This document shows, piece after piece, positions 18,820 through 27,872 of a stretch of DNA of 64,000 bases. A model generated the notes under the pieces. The model worked only from the letters and a program-made list of their open reading frames with translations, had not been told where the DNA came from and ran no database searches. The translations under genes and the position numbers were made by a program. This stretch comes from Myxococcales bacterium. Its GTDB lineage: Bacteria > Myxococcota_A > Polyangia > Polyangiales > Polyangiaceae. The stretch is taken from NCBI GenBank assembly GCA_025359105.1, contig JANYHK010000005.1, positions 1 to 64,000 of the forward strand. Direction: 5' to 3'. The number at the start of each line of letters is the position of its first letter. Position 1 is the first letter of the stretch.

Positions 18820-21800
18820 TCACTGGTCGACCTTGAACCCCGGCGCCATGAGGCGCACCGCGTCGGAAGTGCGGGCGACGTTCGCGTCGACCTCGTTGAT
18901 GGCGAAGATCGGCGTGTCGCTGGTGATGCCGTCCCAGTGGAACAGCTCCGCCTCCGCCGACCAGAGCAGGATCTCGACGAAGCCCGACACCGTGCCCGAG
19001 AGCGACGAGAGCGTGAAGTCGAGACCCTGGCTGGCCGCGAAGCGATTGCCCGCCGACTTCTTGATGTTGCCGCCGCCGTCGAAGAACTGCACCTGCGCGT
19101 TCGAGTGGTACGGCAGCCCCATGCGAATGAGCGTCAGGCTGCCCTTCACGCCGACCTCGAGCCCGGGGACGCCGATCGCCACCGACACGTTGCCGTCGAT
19201 CTGCGCGTACGGCTCGATGACGTTGCTCAGCTGGAACGGGGTCCGGTTGATGGGCTTCTTCGAGGGCAGATCCTCGGAGTCGACGTTGGGCCGGTCGAGC
19301 GCCGCCGAGATCGTGTAGTTCACGCCGGCGTGGAAGGTGGCCCACCCGCGGATCGTGACGGGGACGATGACGATGGTGATCGTCGTCGATTCGTCGAAGA
19401 GCGTCTTGTCGTACGAGGCCGGCTCGAATTTGTAGAGCGGCTCGGTCGACGCGTACACGGTCGGCTGAACCGTGTGGTTGATCGGCTCGAAGAGATCGTC
19501 GCCCACGACGCGGAAGTGGAGGTGCCCCTGGACGATGCGGTTCTTCTCCGCTCCCTGCGCCTTCGCATGGGCGGCGTTGAACGTGTCCTTGATGCCGTTC
19601 TTCTCGCCCAGGTAGTCGCGTCCGCCCGACACACCTCCGGTCAGGTACTTCTTGTCGGTCGGCGTCGCGCCCTGCTGGAGATCGAGGAGGCGGCCGTTCG
19701 TGAGCGCGATATCCATGCGCGCGTTGAAGACCTCGTTCGTCGTGCCGAGGATCTTCACCGCGGCAGTCGCATAGTTGCCCGCCCAGTACGTGAAGTCGGG
19801 ACCGCTCGTCACCTTGGTCGGGGAGAAGTTGCCGTTCTTGTCGGTCGACAGGCTGCCGAAGCGGAACCCGCCGCCGGCGCCGTACTCCGCGCCGAAGAGA
19901 TCGCTCCCGAAGCTGCCGTCGGTGGAGGTGATCTGACCGAGCGCCGGAGTCTTGCCGTCGTCGTCGTAGGCCTGCAAGGCCATGATGGCGCTGATCTCGT
20001 CCTTGAGCTGCTTGATGGCTTCCTGCTCGGCGTCGAGCAGGAGGGCCTCGAAGCCCTTGACCGTCTTGCGCGATTTGTTCCAGTCGTAACCCTTGCTCTT
20101 CATCAGATCGTTGAGCTTGGCCTTGTAGGTGAAGCCGCTCTTGTCGTGCGTCGTGTAGCGCGCGCAGCGCTGGGCGTCGGCCTCGCGCGCCTTGTCCATC
20201 TCTTTGCGGTACGCGTGGCTGAAGTCGATGAGCCTGTTTGGTGACCAGTCGCAGCCGTTTTGACCGGAGCCGAAGCAGCCGAGCTCGATGCCGGCACCGA
20301 GCTGCTCGCTGACGAGCGCGTCGACGGCCTCGAGCTTGGGGAGGACGTTGGACTGGAGCGCCTTTGCGACGGCCGCGGCCTCGCCGGCGGAGAGCGTCGG
20401 CGGAGCGATCAGGATCGCGTTGGGATCGGCGGGTACGCCGGTGCTCGCGAACAGGCTCGTGATGCCGAAGCCGGTACACTTCACCTCGGCGTCGTGCGCC
20501 GTGCGCTGGAACGCCGCGTGGCGGTCGCTGTTGATCTTGGGGAGCTCCTGAAGGTACTGAGCCAGCGTGGCTATCTTGGCCAGCACCTCCGACGCCTTGC
20601 TCTCCACCTCGCCGGAGGTGACGAGCACCGGCCGCGCGGGGCAGCCGAGCTGCGAGCGGCACGAGAGGCCATAGAAGACGTACGGCCCGTACTCCGAGTT
20701 CGGGGCGTACTGGACCGCCCACTTCACGTTCTGGACGGACGGCCCCACCATGTTCGTCTTGGCGCCGCCGATGGGATCGGTGATCTCCCAGCCCTTGCTG
20801 ATGCCCGCCTGGACGAACACCGGGTCCGCTTCGTTGTAGTAGGTCTGCGCCTGGTAATAGGAGTAGTTGGGATCGGCTTTCAGCTTGGCCGCGAACTTGG
20901 TCAAGTTGGCGGCGAGCTTGTTGAGCGTGTTGAGATCGGGCGGCGGAAGGGGCGGCGGCTCGGTCTGCTTGCGGCAGATGGTCCCCACGTTCGTGATGAA
21001 GTCGCTGATCTCGCCGCGACGCGCGAGCAGCGCCCGCAGATCCTTCTGCCTGTCGTAGCGGATCCGCAGCTCTTCGTCGGTGTAACGGCCGGGCTTGTCT
21101 TCGGTGTCCGCCTCCCAGAGCTGGTTGTTCTTCTGCTGGTGCCACGCGAACGTCTCGTTCACCGTGGGGTTGTCCTTCGCCGTGAATGGCCTGCGCGTGA
21201 AGAGCTCGTGGTTGAAGAAGACTTCGGACTTCTTCTGGTAGTCGGCGATGGCCGCCGTGATCGCCGGAGAGGACGAGTAGTCGGGGAGTCCGAGAGACGG
21301 AAACGGGAACGTTCGGGGGACGACGCGGTTGGCTTGGTAGGGGTTCGGATCGTAGAACGTCCGCGAGAACCCCGACGCCACCTGCAAGAAGGAGTTGCGC
21401 GGCTCCTTGATCGGCAAAAAGGAAAGCGGCGCGCCCGGGGTGACGATGATGTTGCCGAGCACGTCCTCGGAGGCGGTGGGGGCCGTCGTCGAGGGCTGCT
21501 GCTCGGAGTCGCGGACCTGCGCGTTCTGGACGATCGCCGCCCAGTTCCCCGAGTTGTAGAGCATGTCGTAGACCTTGCGCGGGTCGCGCTGCTGCGCGCT
21601 CACGGCGTCGTCGAACTGCGTCAGCGAGAGGTACTTGCGCGCGGCGTACTCGTCGCAGCTGTCGATGAGCCCGCTGACGTCGCCGCTCGCCGAGAGCTGC
21701 GCGACGCGCGGGAGCTTCTTCAGCGCCGCCTGCATGTTCGTGAGCTTGGGCGCGCGCCCCGCCGGCGCGTTGGCCATGAGCGTGCGGACCGCCGGGTGTG

Positions 21801-22380
21801 CGAGGCGCGTCGCGAACGCGTGGTCCATGCCACCGACCTTCACCTTCGACGGATCGTATTTGACGAGCCCCATTGGCCTGGACTCGCCGCCGAGCGAGCG
21901 GCGTGACGGCACGATGCGGCGCGCCTTGGGCACGGCCTCGAGCTCCGCCTTGTGCGCGTTGTAGAACGGCGTGCCGCAATCGGCCCCCGCGGGCGAGCTC
22001 GCCACGCACGCCGACAGCTCCTTCCACGATTTGCACGACGCCGCCGCGTTCGGGCACCGCGCGGCGAAGCCTGGATCGCTGCACGAGGTCTTGTGATCGT
22101 AGTTCATGCACGGGTCGACGGTGGCGCCCGGCGCGCGCGGCTTGACGACCGGCCCGATGCCGCCCCCCGCGCGTCCGTTGCCGGGCGGCGGCGTACGGCC
22201 GACGCGCGAGTCCCAGGTCTTGGGCAAGCCCGTCTTCGGATCGAGCACGCGCAGGTCCCCCGGGGCCGCGCGCGCGTCGGTCGCGACGGTGAATCCGCCT
22301 GCGCACGCCGCTGCGAGCGATGCGAGCCAGAGATGCCGCCACGTCAGACGCCGATGCCTATACCCCATTTGGCAGTGCAC
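18820..22380 (-). CDS. Very large secreted protein of unknown function
   Basis: An exported protein of 1186 residues. A signal peptide (about 10-38, hydrophobic WLASLAAACAGGFTV and then ARAAPGD) is followed by a Cys-containing segment (about 70-130). A long, mainly helical middle (about 200-720) has many Lys/Glu/Gln-rich helices. The C-terminal third looks beta-rich, with Gly-rich strand patterns such as GAEYGAGGGFRFGSL and alternating hydrophobic strands (ITIVIVPVTIRGWATFHAGV). No enzymatic motif or named domain is recognised. Start is ATG at 22380; an ATG five codons later (22365) is as likely. It forms a two-gene unit with the Cys-rich protein at 18149. Confidence 0.7.
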   Translation of the reverse strand: MHCQMGYRHRRLTWRHLWLASLAAACAGGFTVATDARAAPGDLRVLDPKTGLPKTWDSRVGRTPPPGNGRAGGGIGPVVKPRAPGATVDPCMNYDHKTSCSDPGFAARCPNAAASCKSWKELSACVASSPAGADCGTPFYNAHKAELEAVPKARRIVPSRRSLGGESRPMGLVKYDPSKVKVGGMDHAFATRLAHPAVRTLMANAPAGRAPKLTNMQAALKKLPRVAQLSASGDVSGLIDSCDEYAARKYLSLTQFDDAVSAQQRDPRKVYDMLYNSGNWAAIVQNAQVRDSEQQPSTTAPTASEDVLGNIIVTPGAPLSFLPIKEPRNSFLQVASGFSRTFYDPNPYQANRVVPRTFPFPSLGLPDYSSSPAITAAIADYQKKSEVFFNHELFTRRPFTAKDNPTVNETFAWHQQKNNQLWEADTEDKPGRYTDEELRIRYDRQKDLRALLARRGEISDFITNVGTICRKQTEPPPLPPPDLNTLNKLAANLTKFAAKLKADPNYSYYQAQTYYNEADPVFVQAGISKGWEITDPIGGAKTNMVGPSVQNVKWAVQYAPNSEYGPYVFYGLSCRSQLGCPARPVLVTSGEVESKASEVLAKIATLAQYLQELPKINSDRHAAFQRTAHDAEVKCTGFGITSLFASTGVPADPNAILIAPPTLSAGEAAAVAKALQSNVLPKLEAVDALVSEQLGAGIELGCFGSGQNGCDWSPNRLIDFSHAYRKEMDKAREADAQRCARYTTHDKSGFTYKAKLNDLMKSKGYDWNKSRKTVKGFEALLLDAEQEAIKQLKDEISAIMALQAYDDDGKTPALGQITSTDGSFGSDLFGAEYGAGGGFRFGSLSTDKNGNFSPTKVTSGPDFTYWAGNYATAAVKILGTTNEVFNARMDIALTNGRLLDLQQGATPTDKKYLTGGVSGGRDYLGEKNGIKDTFNAAHAKAQGAEKNRIVQGHLHFRVVGDDLFEPINHTVQPTVYASTEPLYKFEPASYDKTLFDESTTITIVIVPVTIRGWATFHAGVNYTISAALDRPNVDSEDLPSKKPINRTPFQLSNVIEPYAQIDGNVSVAIGVPGLEVGVKGSLTLIRMGLPYHSNAQVQFFDGGGNIKKSAGNRFAASQGLDFTLSSLSGTVSGFVEILLWSAEAELFHWDGITSDTPIFAINEVDANVARTSDAVRLMAPGFKVDQ

Positions 22381-22473
22381 TCAGCAAGCGGGATGCCGGA
22401 GCGAATGCCGCGCAGTTAGGGATTGCCCGCCGCCTTGGGGCGCCGACCGTTCACGCGAAGTGCAGCGATTGCC

Positions 22474-23052
22474 TCAGCGATTGTGCACGATCGCGCGTCG
22501 TTGCCGAGGCCGACGAAGGGCGAGGAGCGCGGCGAAGGCGATCAGCGTGACGGCGCCCCCACCACCGCCACCATCGCCACCACCGCCACCACCACCAGAA
22601 CCTTCGGCGCCCTTGCCGGACGTCGCACACCCCGCGCAACCACCGCCGCGCGGACGCTCGGAGGCCGGGCTCGCCGCCGGCGGGGCCACCGGCGCGTTGG
22701 CGACCTGGTGCTCGCGCGGCGCTTCGAGCTGGCACGTGGGGCACTGCTCGTGGACCTTGCGCTTCGCGTCCTGCACCTTGGCGCGCGCGTCGTCGCACGC
22801 CCTCCCCGGCGAGAGCGCGCAGATGCGGTCGGCGGCCCGCTCCATCGACGCCAGCGCGCGGCACGCCGTCGCGCAGTCGCTCGCGGAGAGCGACGCGTAG
22901 TCGGCCGAGAGCTGCCGCTCCAGATCGGCGCGCTCGTCGCCTGGCGCAGCCGATGGGGCGGATGGGGCAGGTGGCGCAGCGGCGGCGTCGCCAGCCGCCG
23001 ACGCCAGCGCGAGAGCGAAACATCCGACGAGCCCGATGTGCCACGCGCGCAT
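22474..23052 (-). CDS. Exported protein with MYXO-CTERM-like sorting tail
   Basis: A 192-residue protein. The signal peptide (MRAWHIGLVGCFALALA, then AAGDAAAA) leads to a short helical Cys-containing domain (about 40-105; CATACRALASMERAADRIC and CPTCQLEA). The C-terminus has GGGCAGCATSG, a poly-Gly run, one hydrophobic helix (AVTLIAFAALLAL) and an Arg cluster (RRPRQRR). Cys-containing motif, helix, then basic end is the layout of MYXO-CTERM and related surface-sorting tails, whose Cys is processed during export to the outer surface. The exact tail family is uncertain. An ATG three codons upstream (23061) could also be the start; neither has a clear ribosome-binding site. Confidence 0.7.
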   Translation of the reverse strand: MRAWHIGLVGCFALALASAAGDAAAAPPAPSAPSAAPGDERADLERQLSADYASLSASDCATACRALASMERAADRICALSPGRACDDARAKVQDAKRKVHEQCPTCQLEAPREHQVANAPVAPPAASPASERPRGGGCAGCATSGKGAEGSGGGGGGGDGGGGGGAVTLIAFAALLALRRPRQRRAIVHNR

Positions 23053-23113
23053 GCTCCGCATTGCATCACGTTCGCGGGCGCCTTGCACCCGCGGACCTGG
23101 CCAGGCCGTAAGG

Positions 23114-23953
23114 CTACCGAAGCACCTGCCCGAGTACCACTTGGACACGCTCGCGGTGCTGCAGCCGCCCGCCTTCCTCCGCGACGTGTGCGACCTTCGG
23201 AAGCTCCGTGCCGAGGAAGCGCCGCCCGTGCTCGGCGAACACCGCCGGATCCCCGCTGCAGAGCACGCGCAGATCGCCCGTGCCGGCGGCGTCGAACTCC
23301 GGGTGCCGCACGAGCCATTCGCGCAGCCGCGTCGCGACGTAGGGGGCCGGATCGAGCACCTTCGCGCGGGTCGCACCCTCGAACGCCGACGCGAGGAGCG
23401 GGTAGTGCGTGCAGCCGAGCAGCAGCGTGTCGACGTCTTCGAGCCCCTCGAGGTACTTCGCGACGGCTTGCGTCGCGATGCCGGTCGCTTCCCAGCCCTC
23501 CTCGACGAGCGGCGCGAGGAGCGGAGCTGCGCGCTGCGTGACCCTGTGCGGCCCGAGCTTGCGGATCTCCGTCTCGAACGTGCCCGACGCGACGGTGCGC
23601 GCCGTCCCGAGGACGCCGATGTGCCCGCGGCTCATCGCGACGGCGGCCTCGGCTGCGGGGATCGTGACGCCCAGCACGCGCCGCTCCGAGCCGGGCCCCG
23701 CGTAGCGCGTCTGCAGGTGCCGCAAGGCCACGCACGAGACGGTGTTGCACGCGACGACCACGAGGCGGCAGCCCTCCTCGAAGAGGCGCTCGGTGCACTG
23801 CTCGGCGAAGTCGAGCAGCGTGCTCGTGTCGCGGCCGCCGTACGGCGCGCGTCCGGAGTCGCCGAGGTAGACGAAGTCTCGCTCCGGCAGCACCGCGCGC
23901 AGCTGGCGCAGCACGGTGAGGCCGCCGAACCCGGAGTCGTACACGCCGATCAT
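23114..23953 (-). CDS. murI: Glutamate racemase
   Basis: A 279-residue cytoplasmic enzyme converting L- to D-glutamate for peptidoglycan. Both catalytic cysteines are present: Cys69 in VVACNTVS and Cys181 in LLLGCTHYPLL, with His183 beside it. The substrate-binding Asp6-Ser7 is in YDSGFGG and GDSGRAPYGG follows at about 31-40. Length is normal for the family. The start ATG at 23953 lies 13 bp from the stop of the fibrinogen-like lipoprotein gene, which reads in the same direction, so they may be co-transcribed despite unrelated roles. The C-terminal 30 residues diverge from the family consensus but no core motif is lost. Confidence 0.96.
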   Translation of the reverse strand: MIGVYDSGFGGLTVLRQLRAVLPERDFVYLGDSGRAPYGGRDTSTLLDFAEQCTERLFEEGCRLVVVACNTVSCVALRHLQTRYAGPGSERRVLGVTIPAAEAAVAMSRGHIGVLGTARTVASGTFETEIRKLGPHRVTQRAAPLLAPLVEEGWEATGIATQAVAKYLEGLEDVDTLLLGCTHYPLLASAFEGATRAKVLDPAPYVATRLREWLVRHPEFDAAGTGDLRVLCSGDPAVFAEHGRRFLGTELPKVAHVAEEGGRLQHRERVQVVLGQVLR

Positions 23954-23966
23954 GCCGGGCGCACCG

Positions 23967-24968
23967 TCACCGTATCCACAGCTTCGTGTCGACGGTCTGG
24001 CTGATGTTTCCCTTGGGCTCCGTGTCGTCCTTCACGCCGGCCCATCCGCCGCCGCTGCCATTGCACGCCGTCTGCATGCCGTTCGGAGCGCCGCCGTAGT
24101 AGGCGCCGCGGCCCATCCATCCGCTGCTGTTGCACCCGCACCCGGTGTTGTTGTCGTCGGCCGGGACGATCCCCCAGCTCGTGTCGCCGGGCCGAACATC
24201 GCTGTCGCGCGAGGCGACGCAGAGCTTGCCACTGCCTGCGGAGTCGAGCCAGCCGGTCAGGCGCGCGTCGTTGGTCGACACCGCCGGCAGCGCGACGGCG
24301 AGGCCGAGCACGTTGGCGAACATGTCGAAGGTGATGGGGCGCGTGAACCGGATGTAGGTCGTGCCCCAGTCGATCCACACCTCGCCGTAGGTGCCCACGA
24401 ACCGTTTGCCGACGAGGCCCGTCTGGGTGCCGTTGGCGATGCCCAGCGGGTTGTTCGTGTCGGCGTCGAGGTAGCGGAACTGGCCCTTGCCGCTGGAGAG
24501 CTCGCGGCCGACCAGCGTCCAGCCGCCGCGATCCGTCGTCATGTCGCACCAGACCTGGATGGGCGGGCTCGGGCCCGCGCCGTCGGGATCGACCGTGTAG
24601 AGACCGCTCGGCAACGGCGGCGAGCTCGTATCGAGGATCCGCTTGCACGTCGCCAGCGGCCCACACCCGCCGTCCGCGCAGGCGTCCACGGTCGGGACGT
24701 CGACGGCGGTATCCTTTGGTGCGTCGGCGGTCGCGGTGTCCGCGGCGGTGCTGTCGGCGAGCGCGCCGCCGTCGTCGCCGGCCGCGTCGCTCGAGGCGTC
24801 GGCAGAGGCTGCATCGGTCGTCGCGTCGCCGCGGCCAGACCCTCCAGCATCGAAGGAGAGAGCGCCGGTGCCGCTCAGATCCAGGGCGCACGCTCCGGCG
24901 AGGAGCGCGAGCGCCAAGATCGGCGCGGCCGAAACGCCGCGCCCCGCTGTCACCCGTCGTCTTGCCAT
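23967..24968 (-). CDS. Lipoprotein with fibrinogen-C-like domain
   Basis: A 333-residue lipoprotein with lipobox LAGAC (Cys27), then an Asp/Ala/Thr-rich spacer (about 40-95). The folded part begins with CKRILDTSSPPLPSGLYTVD and includes VWCDMTTDRGGWTLVGRE, the 'YCDM-T-x-GGGWTL' block that opens fibrinogen-related domains. Later Cys residues (GCGCNSSGWMGRGAYYGG) fit disulfides in a carbohydrate- or protein-binding module. Such domains are frequent in predatory or social delta-proteobacteria-like lipoproteins; function here is inferred as surface binding. ATG start at 24968. Divergent from the next gene, with only 22 bp between starts. Confidence 0.75.
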   Translation of the reverse strand: MARRRVTAGRGVSAAPILALALLAGACALDLSGTGALSFDAGGSGRGDATTDAASADASSDAAGDDGGALADSTAADTATADAPKDTAVDVPTVDACADGGCGPLATCKRILDTSSPPLPSGLYTVDPDGAGPSPPIQVWCDMTTDRGGWTLVGRELSSGKGQFRYLDADTNNPLGIANGTQTGLVGKRFVGTYGEVWIDWGTTYIRFTRPITFDMFANVLGLAVALPAVSTNDARLTGWLDSAGSGKLCVASRDSDVRPGDTSWGIVPADDNNTGCGCNSSGWMGRGAYYGGAPNGMQTACNGSGGGWAGVKDDTEPKGNISQTVDTKLWIR

Positions 24969-24990
24969 CGTGACCGCTTCATCCTAGCGC

Positions 24991-26391
24991 GTGCGACCGG
25001 AATCAGAAGGTGTAGGCTTCGCTTTGGTGCGAGTCAGCCCTCTATTTCTGCTCGTTCTCGGGGTCGCGTGCGGAGACGGTGGCGGCATCAACCCCGTCGT
25101 CGCGGCGGCCAGCTCCGACGACGGGGGCGCGGGCGGCGCGGACGCGGCGAAGGCCGACGGAGGGGTCGCGATAGCCCCCGACGGCGCGCCGCTTCCCCCT
25201 CCGCCTGCGGTCACGTGCTTCCCGCTCGCCGCCGTCACCGGCGCTTGGGTCGCCGATCCGAAGATGTGCCTCCAGCAGTTCGCGAGCGGCCTCGGTCATG
25301 TTCGGCAGATCTCGTTCGCGCCGAACGGCGATCTCTTCGTCAACAATGGCGCCATCGTCGCGCTCTGGGACGCGGACGGCGACGGCATGGCCGGGGCCGC
25401 GGAGCAGTCGCTCTTCGCGACGGCGCCCGGGCTCAACCACGGCGTCGCGTTCTCGCCCGACGGGCGCTACCTCTATGCGTCGAGCCCCACGACGGTGTAC
25501 CGATGGGCGTACGCCTCCGGGCAGCGCACCGCGAAGGGCGCCCCCGAAGTCGTCGTGGCGGCCCTTCCCCCCGGCGGCCACAACACGCGCACCCTCGCGT
25601 TCGACTCGCAAGGGCAGCTCCTCGTCACCGTGGGGTCGGCCTCCAACGTGGATCTTCCCGCCGATTGGGACCTTCGCGGCCAGATCCGCCGCTTCTCGCT
25701 CGCGGTCCCGATCCCCCTCGGCGGCTTCGCCTACGCGAACGGCGAGGTCATCGCGCGCGGGATGCGCAACGAGGTCGGCGTCACCGTCGACGGCCAGGAC
25801 CGCGTCTGGTCGGTCGAGAACGGCCGCGACGATCTGACCGATCCGAACTTCGGCGGCGACATCCACGACGACAACCCCGCCGAGGAGATCAACCTCGTCG
25901 ACGGAACCGGAGCCCTCTTCTACGGCTACCCTCTCTGCTACTCGGAGGGGCGCGCGCTCCAGGGCGGCAAGGGCCCAGGCACCCAGTGGGCCGACAAGAC
26001 GCTGGACCCGGGCATCATGAAGACCGACGCGTGGTGCCAGGACACGGCCAACGTCCACCCGCCGGCCTTCGCGATGCAGGCGCACTGGGCCCCGCTCGGT
26101 ATTGTACACTACACGGGATCGCTGTTGCCCTTCCGCGGGGACCTCCTCGTCGCCGCCCACGGCTCGTGGGATCGCTCGCCGGCGGTCGGTCGCGTGATCG
26201 CCCGCGCCCGCATCCAGAATGGCGCGATCGTGTCGGTGGAGCCGATCCTCGGCGAGCTCGGCGACGGCGGCGTCCTCGAGGGCGGCTGGGACGCGCGCCC
26301 CGTCGACGTGCGCCAGGGCCCCGACCAGGCCGTCTACTTCTCCGACGACTTCGGCGGCCGCGTGTTCAAGATCGGCTACAAGTCCCCCTGA
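24991..26391 (+). CDS. Lipoprotein with glucose/sorbosone dehydrogenase-like propeller
   Basis: An exported lipoprotein of about 466 residues. Lipobox LGVAC gives Cys27 from the GTG at 24991; a second in-frame GTG at 25027 would also keep the signal and may be the true start. After an Ala/Asp/Gly spacer comes a six-bladed propeller of the PQQ-dependent sugar dehydrogenase type. Recognisable blocks are RQISFAPNGDLFVNNG, NHGVAFSPDGRYLY, NTRTLAFDSQGQLLVTVGSA and GMRNEVGVTVD, plus VVAAHGSWDRSP and DQAVYFSDDFGGRVFKIGY near the end. Members oxidise sugars with PQQ, but many bacterial lipoprotein relatives are uncharacterised. A second such lipoprotein is at 48881. The stop is 30 bp before the glycogen synthase start. 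Confidence 0.8.
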   Translation: MRPESEGVGFALVRVSPLFLLVLGVACGDGGGINPVVAAASSDDGGAGGADAAKADGGVAIAPDGAPLPPPPAVTCFPLAAVTGAWVADPKMCLQQFASGLGHVRQISFAPNGDLFVNNGAIVALWDADGDGMAGAAEQSLFATAPGLNHGVAFSPDGRYLYASSPTTVYRWAYASGQRTAKGAPEVVVAALPPGGHNTRTLAFDSQGQLLVTVGSASNVDLPADWDLRGQIRRFSLAVPIPLGGFAYANGEVIARGMRNEVGVTVDGQDRVWSVENGRDDLTDPNFGGDIHDDNPAEEINLVDGTGALFYGYPLCYSEGRALQGGKGPGTQWADKTLDPGIMKTDAWCQDTANVHPPAFAMQAHWAPLGIVHYTGSLLPFRGDLLVAAHGSWDRSPAVGRVIARARIQNGAIVSVEPILGELGDGGVLEGGWDARPVDVRQGPDQAVYFSDDFGGRVFKIGYKSP

Positions 26392-26421
26392 TTTTTGCGG
26401 TTCTGGCATGATGTCGGTCCC

Positions 26422-27867
26422 TTGAACGTCCTGTTCGTCGCTTCGGAGGTCGCCCGCTACGCCAAGACCGGCGGCCTCGGGGACGTGTCGGCCGCCCTGC
26501 CGATGTACCTCCGCCGCGCCGGCCACGACGTCCGCACCTTCATGCCGCTCTACAAGACGGTGGACGGCAAAGGCGCGAACGTCGTGCCGCTCCTCCGCGA
26601 CGTCGAGCTCCGCCTCGGTCCCCACCGCTACACCTTCGGCGTCTTCGTCGCCGAGCGCCCCGGCGACGCGCCCGTCCACCTCGTCGACTGCCCCGCGCTC
26701 TACCATCGCCCCGGCCTCTACACCGGCGATCCCGACGAGCACCTGCGCTTCCTCGTGCTCTGCCGCGCGGCGCTCGAAGTGTGCCAGCGGACCGGGTTTT
26801 CACCGGACGTCGTCCACTGCAACGACTGGCAGGCGGCGCTCCTGCCGCTGATCATCCAGACGCGGTACCGCTGGGATCGCCTCTTCGAAAAGACGCGCAC
26901 CGTCCTCACGATCCACAACATCGGCTACCAGGGAACCGTCGGCCCGCACGCCGTCCGCGACGCAGGCCTCGCCGACTCGGCGAACCTGTTCCATCAGGAG
27001 CAGCTCAAAGACGGCCGGGTGAATTTCCTGCTGCACGGCATCCTCTACGCCGATGCCGTCACCACCGTCAGCCCCACCTACGCGCGGGAAATTCAGACGC
27101 CGGAGTACGGCGTCGGCCTCGACCCGTTCCTGCGCGCGCGCTCGAGCACGGTGATGGGGATCCTGAACGGCGTCGACTACGACGAGTGGAGCCCCGAGAA
27201 GGACAAGCTCATCCCGCACCGCTACAGCGCGCAGGATCTGTCGGGCAAGGCGCGGAACAAGGAGGAGCTCCTCTCCAAGATGGGCCTGCCGAACGTGCCG
27301 GGGGTTCCGGTCATCGGCATCGTCTCGCGGCTCGTCGGGCAGAAGGGCTTCCGCCTGCTCGAGGGGGTGATGCCAGCGCTCCTCCGCCGGCACCGCGTGC
27401 AGCTCACCGTCCTCGGCAGCGGCGAGCGACGCCTCGAGCGCATGTTCTCCGCGTGGGTCCGCGGGTTCCCGAAGCAGGTGGCCTTCTACCGCGGCTTCTC
27501 CAACGAGCTCGCGCACCTCATCGAGGCGGGGGCCGACATGTTCCTCATGCCGTCGCTCTACGAGCCGTGCGGCCTGAACCAGATGTACAGCCTCAAGTAC
27601 GGCACCGTTCCGATCGTCCACAAGACGGGCGGCCTCGCCGACACGGTCAAGCTCTGGGACCCCGACACCGGGCAAGGGACCGGGGTGTCGTTCGCCAACC
27701 ACGACGCGCGCGCGGTCCAGTGGGGGATCGAGGCGGCGCTGGGGCTCTACGCCGACCGGAACGTGTGGCGTCGTCTCATGCACAACGGAATGTCCGAGGA
27801 CTTCTCCTGGGAGACCCAGGCGAAGGTCTACGAGCGCGTCTATGCGCGTGTCGTCGGGGGAGGGTGA
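26422..27867 (+). CDS. glgA: Glycogen synthase-type glycosyltransferase (GT5)
   Basis: About 481 residues. Cytoplasmic enzyme of the family that adds glucose from ADP- or UDP-glucose to alpha-1,4-glucan. The diagnostic N-terminal loop KTGGLGDVSAALP carries the nucleotide-sugar-binding Lys15. The middle has VVHCNDWQAALLPL, ILNGVDYDEWSPEKD follows, and the GT-B C-terminal block GADMFLMPSLYEPCGLNQMY contains the acidic donor-site Glu. Homology begins exactly at TTG 26422 (LNVLFVASE), so I chose it; an in-frame TTG at 26395 is possible and neither has a clear ribosome-binding site. It is the first gene of an eight-gene run, and the next gene starts 5 bp after its stop, so its glucan product may be tied to the downstream ligases. 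Confidence 0.93.
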   Translation: MNVLFVASEVARYAKTGGLGDVSAALPMYLRRAGHDVRTFMPLYKTVDGKGANVVPLLRDVELRLGPHRYTFGVFVAERPGDAPVHLVDCPALYHRPGLYTGDPDEHLRFLVLCRAALEVCQRTGFSPDVVHCNDWQAALLPLIIQTRYRWDRLFEKTRTVLTIHNIGYQGTVGPHAVRDAGLADSANLFHQEQLKDGRVNFLLHGILYADAVTTVSPTYAREIQTPEYGVGLDPFLRARSSTVMGILNGVDYDEWSPEKDKLIPHRYSAQDLSGKARNKEELLSKMGLPNVPGVPVIGIVSRLVGQKGFRLLEGVMPALLRRHRVQLTVLGSGERRLERMFSAWVRGFPKQVAFYRGFSNELAHLIEAGADMFLMPSLYEPCGLNQMYSLKYGTVPIVHKTGGLADTVKLWDPDTGQGTGVSFANHDARAVQWGIEAALGLYADRNVWRRLMHNGMSEDFSWETQAKVYERVYARVVGGG

Positions 27868-27872
27868 AGGCC

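Noticed and set aside
26395-26421. TTG at 26395 as the glycogen synthase start
   Set aside because: The nine extra residues do not match the family, whose conserved N-terminus begins at the TTG at 26422.
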